From NCBI GenBank assembly GCA_036785325.1, contig JAXIVH010000001.1, positions 8,755,213 through 8,819,212 of the forward strand: a stretch of DNA of 64,000 nt, read 5' to 3'. A program made the translations under genes and the position numbers. The notes under the pieces were generated by a model. The model saw nothing but the letters and a program-made list of their open reading frames with translations. It did not search any database and was not told the origin of the DNA. Shown here one piece after another: positions 11,286-23,480 of the stretch (position 1 is the stretch's first letter; every line of letters starts with the position of its first letter). This stretch comes from Urophycis tenuis (Eukaryota; Chordata; Actinopteri; Gadiformes; Phycidae).

Positions 11286-14200
11286 ATTTAACTACTGCGA
11301 ATACAGTAAGAGAGTTACCAGAACAAGTTTCAAGCATTTCAATTGCCTTGTTCCACCAATTACTTGTTGCTAAATACTAGAAAGAAAACACACATCACAT
11401 TGCAATTCCAGTCCACAGCAGACAGCTAACAAATTAAACGTTTGGGCCTCTAAAGGTAAATTAAGCTAATAACGACAGGAACGTCCGTCCATGTGGAGCA
11501 TGTAGACCTATAAGGGCTCTCCTGTGATAATGGCTGCGCTTCAATTATGCAGGAGCACAGGAAACAGTTTAACAGTATAAAATGTATGTTGTTTGCACCA
11601 CTACCAGGCAAGCTCTACAAAGTTACGCTCCCTTTGAAACCACAAGAAACGACTAACAACCCGAGAATTACATTTTAAGTGTTTAATAATGTATTAAGTG
11701 TGCAAATCCTGTTTCACCGTGAACCGTGAACCCCGTCCATTGTCACTATGTAACACCGCGACACGGTGGTCGTATCACAATTAAACACGGTAAGCTCCTC
11801 CCCAATCACCAACGTTGTTGTGTTCCCACACCAGTGGCGGTTCAGGGTTAGAGAATAGGAGGCTGAAACAGCCAAGATCCTCTGAGCTCCACATATGGGA
11901 GCGATGCACTGACTCACACACGCGGGCAGCCCGGTACGCATGAAAGACAAGAGAAAACCCCGGCGCGAACGCGTCTCGCTGGGCCTTCCCATGCTCCCCG
12001 GGTTCGAAAGCGGAGGTGGGCTCCTGTCTGCCGATACGAGCCCTGGTGCGTTTTGAAGTTTTTTTTTTTGCAAAACACACACGATAATATCCCCCCACTG
12101 CTGTGTGGTGCCAGCCAGCCCCCCCACCCGCGTACAGAAACAGAGAGCGAGAGTGGAAGGCATGGTGTCTGTGTGTGTGTGTGTGTGAGATGGTACAAAG
12201 TGATGGGGTGGGGGTGGTGGTAGTGGTGGTGGTGGTGGTGGTGGGGGATCGTGGCCAACATAGGTGTAGGTGACTAAAGACGGACACGCTGACAGATTTC
12301 TGCTCCCCTGGGAAGACGTCATGGTCCAGGTTGTGCCGGTGACCTGTAGCGTCTCATGACTGATTCAGACCTTGAGGGGGAAACGCTTCACACGTTGGGG
12401 GGGGGGGGATGACCCAGAGCCGTTAAGGGCAGCACACGCAGGACTACTTACATAACGCATCGATGCCTTCTTCAAACAGCCGTCACACTGAACTCTGAGA
12501 GAAGAGAGAGAGAGAGAGAGAGAGACGAGGAGCCGAGAGGAGGAAAGAAAAACAGAAGACAGGTCATTTGTAACTCGCCGTACGTATAAGCGCAGTGCAG
12601 ATACTGACTGCTACACAGATGTTTCCCCTCGGAGAAAATAATCTGTCTCAACGCCGCGGCGACATGTCAAACACTGTCAGTCAGCCAACCAAAGCATCGG
12701 CAGCACACCATCCGAATCCACTTAGTGACCAGCTCTGGTTCTCACCTCCCTACCAGCACGGCGCCCATTCAGAGCCTCCCGCATGCAAACGGCCCTGGAA
12801 CAAATGTTATGGTAGACGAATGGCGCGCTGAAGTAGCTGCATTTTGCATACATTTCATGCGGCTCATAAGTAATATGCTTGAGTTTGATGGTTAATTTAG
12901 ATGCATAATGCGAGTAGCTGTTCGATGGCTGCTGTTGGCTCGGTATAAGCACATGCAAATCCTTGCCCTGTTTTACACAGTATATCTAGGATGAGCTGTG
13001 TTCAGCCCACTCGTTTTCATACTGGTCTGTCCCAGTCTGCGCTCCTCTCTCTCTCTCTCTCTCTCTCTGAGGCTCTGATTACATCTCTGCTGTGACAGAC
13101 CTCGTATAGTACCAGCACACACACACAGATGCATGCACACATACCCACTCTCACAGATTTGTGCGCACACAGATACTAGCATACACACATACATTAGATC
13201 CATGTATACATGCACACACACGCATGGACACATGCTCACACAGATCTGTGTATGCGCATGTGCATACATATACTCACACACTTATACACATTCATTCTCA
13301 TCCTCAAACATAGGCCTACTCTCACTAGGTCCACGTCTTTCACTCTCTAGCTCGACGATGCACACATTCGCAGATATTTTGAGAATTTGAGACGTCCCCC
13401 CACCCCCCCTCCCTACCCGACGCCCACCCTTCTCTCTCCTCCCTCCCCACTTCACCATGGGCAAGCCGTCGTGGGCTGCAGAGAGTGCCAGTTTTCAGCC
13501 ACAGCACGGCTCTTTTTCAGCAGCGAAATGAACAGCTGAGACACATGCTGCTGCTAGTGACACAGGCGTCACAGACATGTCTCATTACTCCCGCGGCAAA
13601 TGTCAAAGCACTAAAAGTAATAACTCGCAACTCTAGTGGACAAATGCCGTTACTTCACTTTTTCGGGTGGAAAGGAGGGTTTTGAAACAGCGAGGTGCTA
13701 AGGCGCAAGACGCGAAGTGGTTTTCAGACAGCGGTTTACTTCCGCCATGTGACGTTTTGCGCGTCGGGCGATTTGTGCAGAAGCGAAGGACGGAGGAATG
13801 TGATCGTGCGGGATTCGATCGGATCGCGAAATTACCTTTTGGATGTAAAAGCAACGTATGAACATGGAAGACGTTGTTGAATGGGTTAATTATATTAGTG
13901 TGGAAATGAGCTAAGCAAGTGAAAATATGTCTATTTTAATTTCATGGTGGCTTTAGCCGAATGTTTTGAAAACCCCTTTGTCAAGGCCGTTTAGATTCCA
14001 CTGTTCAGAAATAACTGCTTCTTAAAAGTATGGGGATTAAAAAAATAAAAAAAAAATCAAGAACAAGATAGACATCTCTTGGAAACAACACTTCGAAAAA
14101 AAGGGAAAAGGCTGAATGCTAATTGTCACAAGACTTTTTGGATATTTTGAAGCAGAATAACAGTACTTTTCCTTTTGAAAAGTATAGTCTTTGGAGGCAA

Positions 14201-14500
14201 TCTACTAAATACTGAACATTTTATCCTTTTATCGCTGCTTCTTGCTGAAATCCTCCCAATGCTCACCCTCACTATGTGCACCAGAGGGTAGAACAGGAAA
14301 CTAATTAGGTGTACAGTTTAAAGGTCATGTAGCCTAAAGGTTCTCTTGTGGGAGAACTTGTGGTACCTTGGTTATTTCCTGTATTTCTATTGACATTGGA
14401 GCAAGAGAATGTAGTCTGACCCAGATTCAAAAGAGAAAAAAACATGTAGATGGAGCCTATGTCTATCTTCTCTAATGGCTAAAAATACTGCTATAATAAA
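11286..14500. other. Non-coding stretch with simple repeats
   Basis: Contains (GTG)n at about 12208-12243, poly-G near 12400, (GA)n near 12503-12524, (CT)n near 13044-13068 and degenerate CA sequence at 13110-13290. A CpG-rich piece at 13690-13850 is unexplained. The longest frame, 12322-11714 on the minus strand, is low-complexity and was rejected. Confidence 0.6.
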
Positions 14501-14506
14501 AACGGC

Positions 14507-14552
<46 letters not shown>
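14507..14552. repeat. (TA)n microsatellite
   Basis: About 22 AT units, followed by short ATAC and ATCC variants. Confidence 0.95.
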
Positions 14553-14557
<5 letters not shown>

Positions 14558-14780
14558 CATACACGCCAATAGTGTACAGTATATAGAGTACACTGTTTTA
14601 TGGATATATATATATCCAATGCAACACAATGCATTGGAATATCAATAGCTAGGATATGAAGGAGAAATGTGTAGTAAATGTAGTAAGAAATATACCTTCA
14701 TGCTTACATATGTTCTTGGTTTTCAACACAGAAGCAACAACAACACAAGATGACAACACACAATATAATGCCACACAAAC

Positions 14781-14787
14781 CGCCCCC

Positions 14788-14818
<31 letters not shown>

Positions 14819-14822
14819 AAAG
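14781..14822. repeat. Poly-C/poly-A homopolymer junction
   Basis: About 27 C directly followed by about 13 A. Flanking ORFs that cross it are artefacts. Confidence 0.95.
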
Positions 14823-16780
14823 CCATGCGGCAAGGCGGCAGCATGAACACAAAACAACACAACATTAGGCTGCGTAGCACAACGTAACACAACAGAACGC
14901 AGACTGCACATTTACCTTTCACCACTGGCCTTTCAAGGGCACTTTGTGAGTTTTCTTGCAGAGTAATTGAATTGCCGTGAAGTCATTCAGCAGGCTGGGG
15001 AATGTTCACGTCTTCCCATTCACTTAAGATGTTGCCCATAAGTCACTTCACGTTACCATAGCGATGTGGGGAAGGATAAAAAAAAAAAGAAAAGAAAAAC
15101 CCACCCAAGAATCAAGACTCCTTGACCCAGGACAAGACATGTAATTTATGGATAAGCCATAGAGAAAAGTTATCCTATTAACGCCACACTGCTCTGCCTG
15201 ATCACCAATACAGATGAGGAATTTGGGACCACAATGGAACGAATTAGTCACTTTAAAATGTTTGCATAACAAGCTCCTTCTCCATCCGCTCTCGCTCTCC
15301 TTAATCACCAGCGCTCTCCAGCAAACACCTACACCTTCTTCGCCATCAGACAGCCGGACCAAGGCTCGGCTGTAGGACCCCCAGGAATTAATTTGGCATG
15401 GCTTGATTGCCATTAAGGCCGTGGGGGGATTATACACGTTGATTACAGAACCCACCCTAAGGACCCATGGCGTGGTACTGGAGCCCCGGCGAGAGAGAAT
15501 AGAGAGAGAGAGAGTGTGCATATCATTAAGCTGGTGATTAGCCCCCGGTGCATATCATTCAAGAAGCCACGAGACTGTGTGGTCATATAGACAGTCTCAA
15601 GTACGACTGTGATTATTAATAAGTACTTGAGTTGACCCCCCGTACCTGTTCCTCGCGGCGAGCACATGGAGAGCAGCCTCAGACGAACACATGTGACGTG
15701 TTCACAAGTCATTATTGGATTACTTTAGTGGAGATAGGATTGTTGGAAGTTCAAGCAGGGATGAGAGGGAAGCCGGGCCCTCGAGAGACGAGCGGGTCTG
15801 CACCAGTCACACTCAAGACGGCCTCCAGATAGTCCACAGAGCTCTGTGCTGTCTTTGTGCGAGCGCCGAGTGCATCAGTGAGGGCGCTGTGTTGCCGGCG
15901 ACCGGCCTTCATCAAAGGGATGCCATTGTTGGAAATGTATGTTCGGGGCGCAGAATAACCATAGCTTTAGGTTGGAGAACAGAGTACGTACATCAGTACC
16001 AACATCAGTGGAATAACGTTGTGTTGGGCTTTTGTTTTTTTAATGTGTCTAATCATGAGCAGCGATGCGTTCATTCATTCAACTGACTCTCGCCTTATTG
16101 GAAAACAGACGTTTGACTCATTAGATGAACTCATCAAGAAGTGAAACCCGAATGGGAATCTAAAAGAGGGGGAGGGGCAGAAGTGTGACATGGCTAAGGA
16201 GTGTATACTCAAAATCAGAAGGTTTTGGGTTCGAGCCCCAATGTCCGCAAACATACCTGTACGAGGCATCCATCAGTATCCTGCTCTTATCTCCATCTCA
16301 TGCATCCTTCAAAGCAAAATAACAATAAAACAAGACCTGGTCAGCTATTGGTTTACTACGAGTCTATTCATAGCAGCTGAACCTGCAGTTGTGGTCGCTA
16401 GCCCTTATATGCCGCTGCCATAACATCCATTTCAAAGGAACTGCACGTAAAAGCATGAAGAACGCAGAACACGGTACTTGATAGAGTTAACATGTTTGAT
16501 AAATGCATTACAGCCGATTTAAGTTGAGCACCCATATAGATTTATCAAGTACAATTCACCGTATGCAAATGTGGAATCTGAAACTGCCCAATGCAGGAAA
16601 TTCCAGCGTTGGTCACAGGTCAACACCTCTTCAGTCTTCAAGTGTGTGGCTAATGGTCACTGTGACCGCACTGTGTAACAACATGGATCCTCCATCCTCA
16701 ATCACATAGGAGTAGTGGGTAGCCGCCACTAAAATAACACACAGATATTATGATGATCCTGTTACCGGGGCACTCTGGGA
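14823..16780. other. Non-coding stretch with one tRNA-like remnant
   Basis: No gene supported. The only recognisable item is a possible SINE head at 16183-16255. Confidence 0.55.
16183..16255 (+). mobile_element. Possible tRNA-derived SINE head
   Basis: An A-box-like TGGCTAAGGAGTGTATACTC is followed about 30 nt later by a good B box, GGGTTCGAGCCCC. The spacing fits a pol III internal promoter. No CCA-ready acceptor stem or cloverleaf was found and no conserved tail follows, so a decayed SINE is more likely than a functional tRNA. Confidence 0.45.
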
Positions 16781-16784
16781 TATA

Positions 16785-16787
<3 letters not shown>

Positions 16788-16864
<77 letters not shown>

Positions 16865-17085
16865 TGTGTGTGTGTGTGTGCATGTGTGTGTGTGTTTATG
16901 TATGCATATGTGTGTTTGCATCTGTGTGTGTATGTATTAATGTATGCATGTGCATGTGTACGTCTGTGTGTGTGTATGTATTTATGTATGCATGCGTGTA
17001 GGTGTGTTTATGCTTGTGTGTGTGTGTGTGTACGTCTGTGTGTGTGTATGTATTTATGTATGCATGCGTGTAGGTGTGTTTATGC

Positions 17086-17146
<61 letters not shown>

Positions 17147-17151
17147 CGCGC
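16788..17151. repeat. Complex (GT)n/(GC) region with a 72-bp tandem duplication
   Basis: GT and GTGC units, with a duplicated 72-bp segment: copy 1 starts at TACGTCTG 16959, copy 2 at 17031. It ends in CGCGCGCG near 17139-17150. Confidence 0.92.
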
Positions 17152-17244
17152 CCGCATGTACATGTGTAAAGTGACGCCACCTGATGAGCAAGACCAATGA
17201 CTATTCAGAGCCGTCTCCATGTCGCGGCTCGCTCACGTCCTCAC

Positions 17245-17247
<3 letters not shown>

Positions 17248-17280
<33 letters not shown>

Positions 17281-17296
17281 CCCCCCCCCCCCCCCG
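17248..17296. repeat. (GT)n followed by poly-C
   Basis: About 15 GT units run straight into about 18 C. A CpG-rich stretch (17297-17500) follows, with no supported exon. Confidence 0.93.
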
Positions 17297-17573
17297 CGCG
17301 GCGGTGCGGTGCGTGTGTCTCCTGCATCCCACGGACAGACGTGGGGCTCTCACGCAGCCCCACGCCGGCCTGCCTCCGAGAGAGAGCCCCGGGTGGCGGG
17401 TCTGCCGCTAGGCCGGCCGGCTGAGTCACGCGTGACGCCCCGGGTCTGTCCGCGGTGGTCACCGCGAAGTCCCCGGTAACCCTCCCACCGCGGCGGCTGT
17501 CACCGACACGCCACGGAAGAAGAAGAGGAGGAAGAGGAAGGTGACAATGAAGAAGATGTAAATGATGCATGCT

Positions 17574-17581
17574 ACTCTCTC

Positions 17582-17643
<62 letters not shown>

Positions 17644-17674
17644 TCTCTCTCTGTCTCACTCTCTCTCTCTCTCT

Positions 17675-17737
<63 letters not shown>
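17574..17737. repeat. (CT)n microsatellite
   Basis: About 160 bp of CT units with scattered TTTC and GTCT interruptions. Confidence 0.97.
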
Positions 17738-17738
<1 letters not shown>

Positions 17739-18414
17739 CTTGCCTCTGCACACTGATGTCGTCTCACATCATAGAAGCACCGAGAGGTCTTTATTTCTGA
17801 AGTTTATTTCTGTGTTTTTCAGTTTCTTTTCAGTGTGATGTTGTAAGGTGAGTAAACACTCAAGGTAGTCTCTGGAACAACTGAGGTGAAGTGGAGGTGA
17901 AAAGCTTTTTGAATAGATTTATTTGCTTTGATAATAAAAAAAAAAAAAAAGAGGATCCATGACTTCACCAGAAAAGAGTTCAACAAAATGGTTTAGTTGA
18001 CACTCAACCCTTAGGTTTTTTACAAAATGAAAGGGGAAACAATGAAGGACTGAAAACCATGACCCATGCATCTTACTTTTTGAGGGAATATTTGGCGCAT
18101 AATCTGGTTTAGGAGGCAAAACAATGAACCTGAAGTGTAGTTTTAACAAAGGATGTCTCATTTAGTTCAGTGTTTCAAACACACTTGTGAGTCACTCACT
18201 CGGGCGATGGCTAACATAGCACCCTGCTATGTGATGCCACGAGGGGGGGGGGGGGGGTCTGTTGCATGGTATATTTTAGGACAACCATCACTTGTCATGG
18301 ATATGACTACTACATGACTATATATAGATGTGCATTCATGACAAACAGCGTCTGAACAGAAGGAGGAACAGTCGTGTGTCCAATCATTGGCCGACATGAT
18401 ACACACAAGTCACT

Positions 18415-19817
18415 TTCAGATTTTTTATGTCTTTTATTTTATTCATAAACGTTTCATTTCATAAAAAATAACAACATCAATATTACTTTTTAAGTATTGT
18501 ACAAAAATCTTCTACTAAAACAGTTAATGTAACTTAAGGCGAGTTCAACCTCTTTTGTTGCAGTAGGCCTACCCAGACTGTTGGTGCTCATTTCAACAAA
18601 CCTTCACACATTTTCCTTTTTTTTTCTTCATCTTTTTTTCTTCTTGCTAAATTGAACATTTCAGCAAATGACTAGTGAAGCTCGGGTTTTCTTTTTCAAC
18701 CTTCTCAGTAAAATCCACCAACGTGCAGCAATGTGTGCTACCTGATTCATCAAATGCAGTACTTTAGCCAGTTGTTCCCAGCGTGGTAACACACACATCT
18801 GTAAACATGTCGTAAATCTCATAGTGCATCACCCGTCCATCTCCTGTACTTATTGGTTTCCTCTGGATACGATAATGCAGAACAATACTTGTAACACGTA
18901 AAATACTCTGTGTTAAACAAGAATCCTTCCTAAAAAACAAAAAAAACATTGTTCAGTAATTTCATTAATTTTCACTATAAAAAAAAGAAGCTCAAATGTT
19001 ATATGTAAAATGTACTGTTTGCTATAAAAATACAAAGAAGTACAGTAATACAAATATATTTATTATCCATTTATGATATATATATTTATATATTTCACAA
19101 CTGTAATAATTGAAACAATCGTAATACAACACAAATAATACTGATGGGACAATTAAATTATATTAATTTCAAACAAACACTCGATCTGCTCAAAGATGGA
19201 CAGCTCCATGGCCCAAGCCAGTACAATATGTTCAAACTGCCGTGAGGCTGGCTCACTAAGGGCTTGAGGAGACCCTGATTGTAGACACAGTAAAAACAGA
19301 AACATGCGTTTTAAGAAACCTTGCCCAAATCATTGCTCTAAAAATTCTAAAAGCACAAAATGATATATGTTCTTAAGTGAAAAGACAATCTTTCCAGTCT
19401 GAGTGCAATCCATCCGTTTTTTCCCTGTTCGCCTGGTGCGTTTGTCTGCAGAGGAGCTGTCCAGCGTTGCGGGGCTGAACAGTGGCCATGCAATCTATTA
19501 GTAGCGCCAGCCCAACAAGTCACTGTTGGGCTTTACACAATCAATGCTTAATGAGTCCACAACGTCAACAGCAGTCTATGGGACTGGAAACAGCAACCCC
19601 CCTCCCACCCCCAACCCCCATCCACACTTCGTCCACTACAACCTTTATCTGTCTAACTTGTCAGCCATGGCAACTGGACTGAACAAGTGAAAGTCACATC
19701 GCAAACACTGGAACATCAACCTGCAGTAAAGCCGCCGGCATATCTTCCAAGACGGAATGATTTCAACCTTGTGTGTGTGAACAAACGTTTCTCTCGTGGT
19801 GACGCTGTGACGTGTGT
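18415..19817 (-). other. egr4: egr4 3' untranslated region (inferred)
   Basis: An AT-rich block downstream of the egr4 stop. On the minus strand two overlapping AATAAA signals lie at 18443-18433, giving a 3' UTR of about 1.4 kb. Many short A/T runs are compatible with the AU-rich, unstable 3' ends typical of immediate-early transcripts. The cleavage site is inferred. Confidence 0.6.
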
Positions 19818-21638
19818 TCAAATCCCCTCGGGGAGGGTGAAAGGCCACGTGCTGCTGGTTACAGGTGGCTTTAGTTCCATCTTCTCCTTTTGCTTCAGGT
19901 GCACGCGTCCGTGGCGCTTCCTCTCGTCGCTCCGCGCAAAACGCTTACCACACACGTCACACGAGAACGGCTTCTCGCCCGTGTGAGTCCTGGTGTGGGT
20001 GGTCAAGTGGTCGCTGCGACTGAAGCTGCGCAAACAGATGCGGCACTGGAAGGGTTTGTGGCCTGTGTGGATGCGGATGTGTCTGTTGAGCTCGTCGGAG
20101 CGGGAGAAGCGCCGGTCACAGTTCTCCATCGGGCATGTGAACGGTTTCTCTTTGGCCGGACCGTTGGACGCGGCGGGACTCTTTCTGGCCCGAGGGGGCT
20201 TCGTCGGGCGGGTGTAACTTTGTGCAAAGGAATCGGGTAATAGAGAAGAGTAGAGGATGGAGTCTATGGTACTCGGCAAGGCGGGCGAAGTGTACAAAGT
20301 ATCGCACTGGTTCAAAGGTGATTGCAGGTCAGCTGGGAAGGTGGACGGCTTCAGGTTCGAGGACGGACCCATACTGGGGCCCGTGTACGTGTATAAAGAG
20401 TTGGGGTAGCTGTGGGAGCATGTGTCGGAGAAGCAGGGCTCCTGTTTGATGGTACCTCCTTCGACTTTAAACTCCATCTCCGGGTTAGGGTATATGGGCG
20501 GAAGTGTGTCCAAGAGTTCCTTTACATCCATGTGCTGTTCAGGCGGGAAATCGCTGGACATCGGGAAGATCTCTGTCTGGAAGCTCGTTTCTAAATAGTC
20601 CGGCTTGAATGAGCCCCACTCGTAGCAGCTGCTCTCGAACTCGTTCTTAACCACCACGGGGAACGACGCGGCCTCGGACTTTGGCTCCGCCGCGTCCTTC
20701 TGGCTCGGGACCTCGGTAGCACCGAAGCCGAGCTGTGAAGAGGCCGAAGCTTGGCTCTGGCCAGCGGGCTGGTCGCCGGCATCATACACGGATGGCGGTG
20801 CTGGTGGTGGGCACGTTTGGTCCGCGGGGTACAGAGGGGGCGTCGGAGCGCTGGAACAGTTGTAGGTCTGCCTCTTGAGTCCAGATTCCTCAAAATTTCC
20901 CTGACTAGTTTCCATCGGCGAAGGGGACGGGTAAGTCACCCGCCCCCCATCCCCCTGTTGCACCTCTGACATCGGTAACGTGGATATGCCCACGATCTCC
21001 GTGATCATGTTGAGCAGTGTCTCCGTGTTGCACGGCGCCGTCTGGCATCCCTCCACGTAGAAGCTGCCAGAGTATGTGAGGGAGGACGGGCTGCTGTAGG
21101 TGTCTTTGGGGCCCTCGCAGGGGTTGAACGCAAACTCCGAGTTGGGGGGTTCGGTTTTGAGGGTAACGGGGACTCCCTCTGGTGAAGGAAAACAAAGGGG
21201 AAAAAATAAAACTTTATTATGATAGTGATGATGATGATGATGTTGATGATGATGATGATAATGATGATGATTATGATGATACGTTTTCAAGTTGCAAATG
21301 TGCGAATATATCGAAATATGTCGATATGATGTTATATAAAGCATGCAACACTTGCCGAAATGCTTAGACGCATGGTATAAGGCGGTGCGTAATTGTGCAT
21401 TTCATGTCTGTAACATTAGATTTATCGCTTGCTTATCCAGGTCTTGCGTGGGGGGTTTGCAGTAATGCGGACTCGACTCACCATGGCGAAACTGGGCAGG
21501 TGTCCCTCTATCCGCTTCGCCGAACACCTTCTGGCTGTCTTTCCGCGCGTCTTTCTCCGCGCTTATGGAAGAACTGTTGCATTTCTCAAACTGCGTGTAG
21601 AAGGAATCTTTTGAATTCAAATCCATATTGTTCAACAT
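19818..21638 (-). CDS. egr4: Early growth response protein 4 (zinc-finger transcription factor)
   Basis: Two exons, 21638-21482 and 21178-19818, give 505 aa. The start MLNNMDLNSKD resembles the MLHLSEF start of mammalian EGR4. Exon 1 ends at a GTGAGT donor; exon 2 starts after TTCACCAG, keeping the frame. The N-terminal half is Ser/Pro-rich and holds the conserved block with SGSF and LLNMITEIVGI. Three C2H2 fingers occupy roughly residues 395-479, with recognition helices RSDELNRH, RSDHLTTH and RSDERKRH, the EGR set that reads GCG-TGG-GCG. DELNRH and CRICLRSF point to EGR4 rather than EGR1-3, and adjacency to fbxo41 matches human 2p13. EGR4 is a nuclear, activity-induced regulator in neurons and germ cells. 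The tail after finger 3 differs from mammals. The intron carries a (GAT)n repeat. Confidence 0.95.
21179..21481 (-). other. egr4: egr4 intron with (GAT)n repeat
   Basis: The single 303-bp intron, GTGAGT to CACCAG. A degenerate (GAT)n tract lies at about 21221-21280. Confidence 0.9.
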
Positions 21639-22040
21639 AGTGGTGTGATTTAGAGAAGTATTTCTCTTCTGGTGTGTGTGTGTTGGCACAACAACAACAA
21701 AAAAAGGAATATGCCAAAAACAATTGTCCTTTTAAACCTTAGGTGGTTCCGGAAATATCCAAAGCGATATTATGACAAAATGTGTAAAACCGTTAAAAAA
21801 AACTAATCCCCTTCGCCTGCGTGTCGGTTTTTACAGCTCCTCGCTATCTGCTGCTGTGGTTTTCATATCAGCGACTTTCCCTCTCTCTGCTTTTATACAC
21901 TTGGGCAGCTCCCTCAGCCCTCCTCCCCATTCATCACCTCCAGTCAGAGGATTCCCCGCTGCGTGTAAACTTCATGCCCATACATGGACAGAGGATGTGA
22001 CGGGCATCCCCCAAAAAGGAGAGATATGTGTGACGTGGCG
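21639..22040 (-). promoter_or_regulatory. egr4: egr4 promoter and 5' UTR
   Basis: On the minus strand a TATA box, TATAAAAG, lies at 21897-21890. That predicts a start near 21862 and a 5' UTR of about 220 nt. Upstream are a CArG-like serum response element CCATACATGG (21978-21987, one mismatch to CC(A/T)6GG), a weaker CArG-like string at 22011-22020 and a CRE-like TGACGTGG (22031-22038). SRE plus CRE near a TATA box is the usual layout of EGR-family promoters. Function is inferred from motif and position. Confidence 0.65.
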
Positions 22041-22731
22041 CGACAAGAAAGGAACGGCAAAGTATTTGATATCTAATAAATCTGTTAATTAAGCAGGTGA
22101 TCGCCGTGTAAAACACAAACCTTGCACGTTCGATAGTACCCGGCAGACATGGCAACACGTTGCAAGCATTTTGAATCAGAAGGTTTCAACAGATGGGCGC
22201 TTCGTTCGGTGCATGTCGACGTATTGTTTTAGTCAGACTCATTGCGTTCAGTGCAGACTCAGACTCTAATTCATTGCCCTCTATGGCCTAATTTGACAAC
22301 AGATGCAATAATTGCATACGCTTAGTGCGCAGCCGATCGCCAATTTCATTTGTTCATGTGTGACATCATATTGAAACGTGTAATGTTGCTGTTGCTCCAG
22401 CAATTTCAGAACCAAATGTGTTGAACTTATTTGGCACGTCGAGGTTTAATAGTAGGCTATTGCATTTCAGTAGTAACAAACTATTTTTAATAGTGCAACC
22501 CGGAAAGCGATCTCTGCAAAACTCAGGTCTAAACGAGCCCTTGGCCTTTGGGGAACGAGAGCGAGTCGATAACACCCCTGGTGTGTTCAGTGGTCGAACC
22601 CAGCTGTTCACATGACATTTCAAAGCAATTTTAGTTCTGGGTACGCTCTGTGGTTGAAACTTTCACTGACAAAAACGTCAATATGCCTTTATATGAGAGA
22701 CCTGCCGTCCACCGTTCGCACAAGCCATTTT

Positions 22732-22752
22732 TTCAGCACCATGGACAGCGAC
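22732..22752 (+). promoter_or_regulatory. RE1/NRSE silencer element (REST site)
   Basis: A 21-bp match to the RE1 consensus, differing at only two positions. The left half TTCAGCACC and the right half GGACAGC are exact, with canonical 2-base spacing. It lies about 835 bp upstream of the egr4 TATA box. Confidence 0.8.
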
Positions 22753-23351
22753 GCAGCCGACTGTTGTTGCTGCGGAAATAGTGGACACCTTGTGGGAAGA
22801 ATTGTGGTACATCTAGTGACTTTTTACATTTGGACCTAACGTGACCACTTCTGCCGAATGTCATATTGACATCTCTAGCTTGATGGAAATGAGTATGTGT
22901 TTTTGCTCTATGTTGAGGTAATTCTCGGATGTAACACAATTAACCTTTGACCCTTGTGTCTCATTTGTCTTTTTTGCCCATAATCTCAATTGATGCCATC
23001 TGGTTGTCATCATGGCACAAATGGAAACAGCACAAAATTCCACTTTTGTGGTTATCTTGACATAAAGTACCAAAACGTATGAACCCATTAGGAATCAGTC
23101 ATCTATTGCGCATACCTACATGAGACAATCATATATAAGGCGCGTCAACAATAACTTTAAACGCCATCGAAATGAACAAACACACACTCTCAACAACATT
23201 ACCTTTCAATGAATGAGCATTACATACCTTTCTGCCATTCACCCTTAAAATAAAAAAGCGTCAACCACAACAACAACAACAAGATACCCCCCCCCCCCCA
23301 CTGCCCGTGAATGTATGTCGAGGGCATATCCCACCATGCATAAACTCTAAG

Positions 23352-23480
23352 CCCCCCCCCCCCCCCCCCCCCCAAACGTACGCGCGGTGGCGCGGCTGGA
23401 GAGAGCGCGGTGAACGTTGACACGGCGCGAGCGGCCCGAGGGGAGCGGCGGCCGGCGGCGGCGAGCAGCACATGGCATCT
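23352..23480. other. Poly-C run joined to an isolated CpG-rich block
   Basis: About 22 C followed by about 100 bp dense in CpG and GGCGGC. No ORF, splice-site pair or promoter motif ties it to a gene. It may be a distal CpG island of egr4. Confidence 0.5.

Noticed and set aside
11714..12322. 202-residue frame on the minus strand
   Set aside because: Built on poly-Pro, His and Thr-His microsatellite translation, with no splice or family support.
19454..19479. Expanded-spacing RE1 half-sites in the egr4 3' UTR
   Set aside because: GAGCTGTCC and GGGGCTGAA are 8 nt apart, which fits a non-canonical RE1, but each half has mismatches and chance matches of this quality are common.
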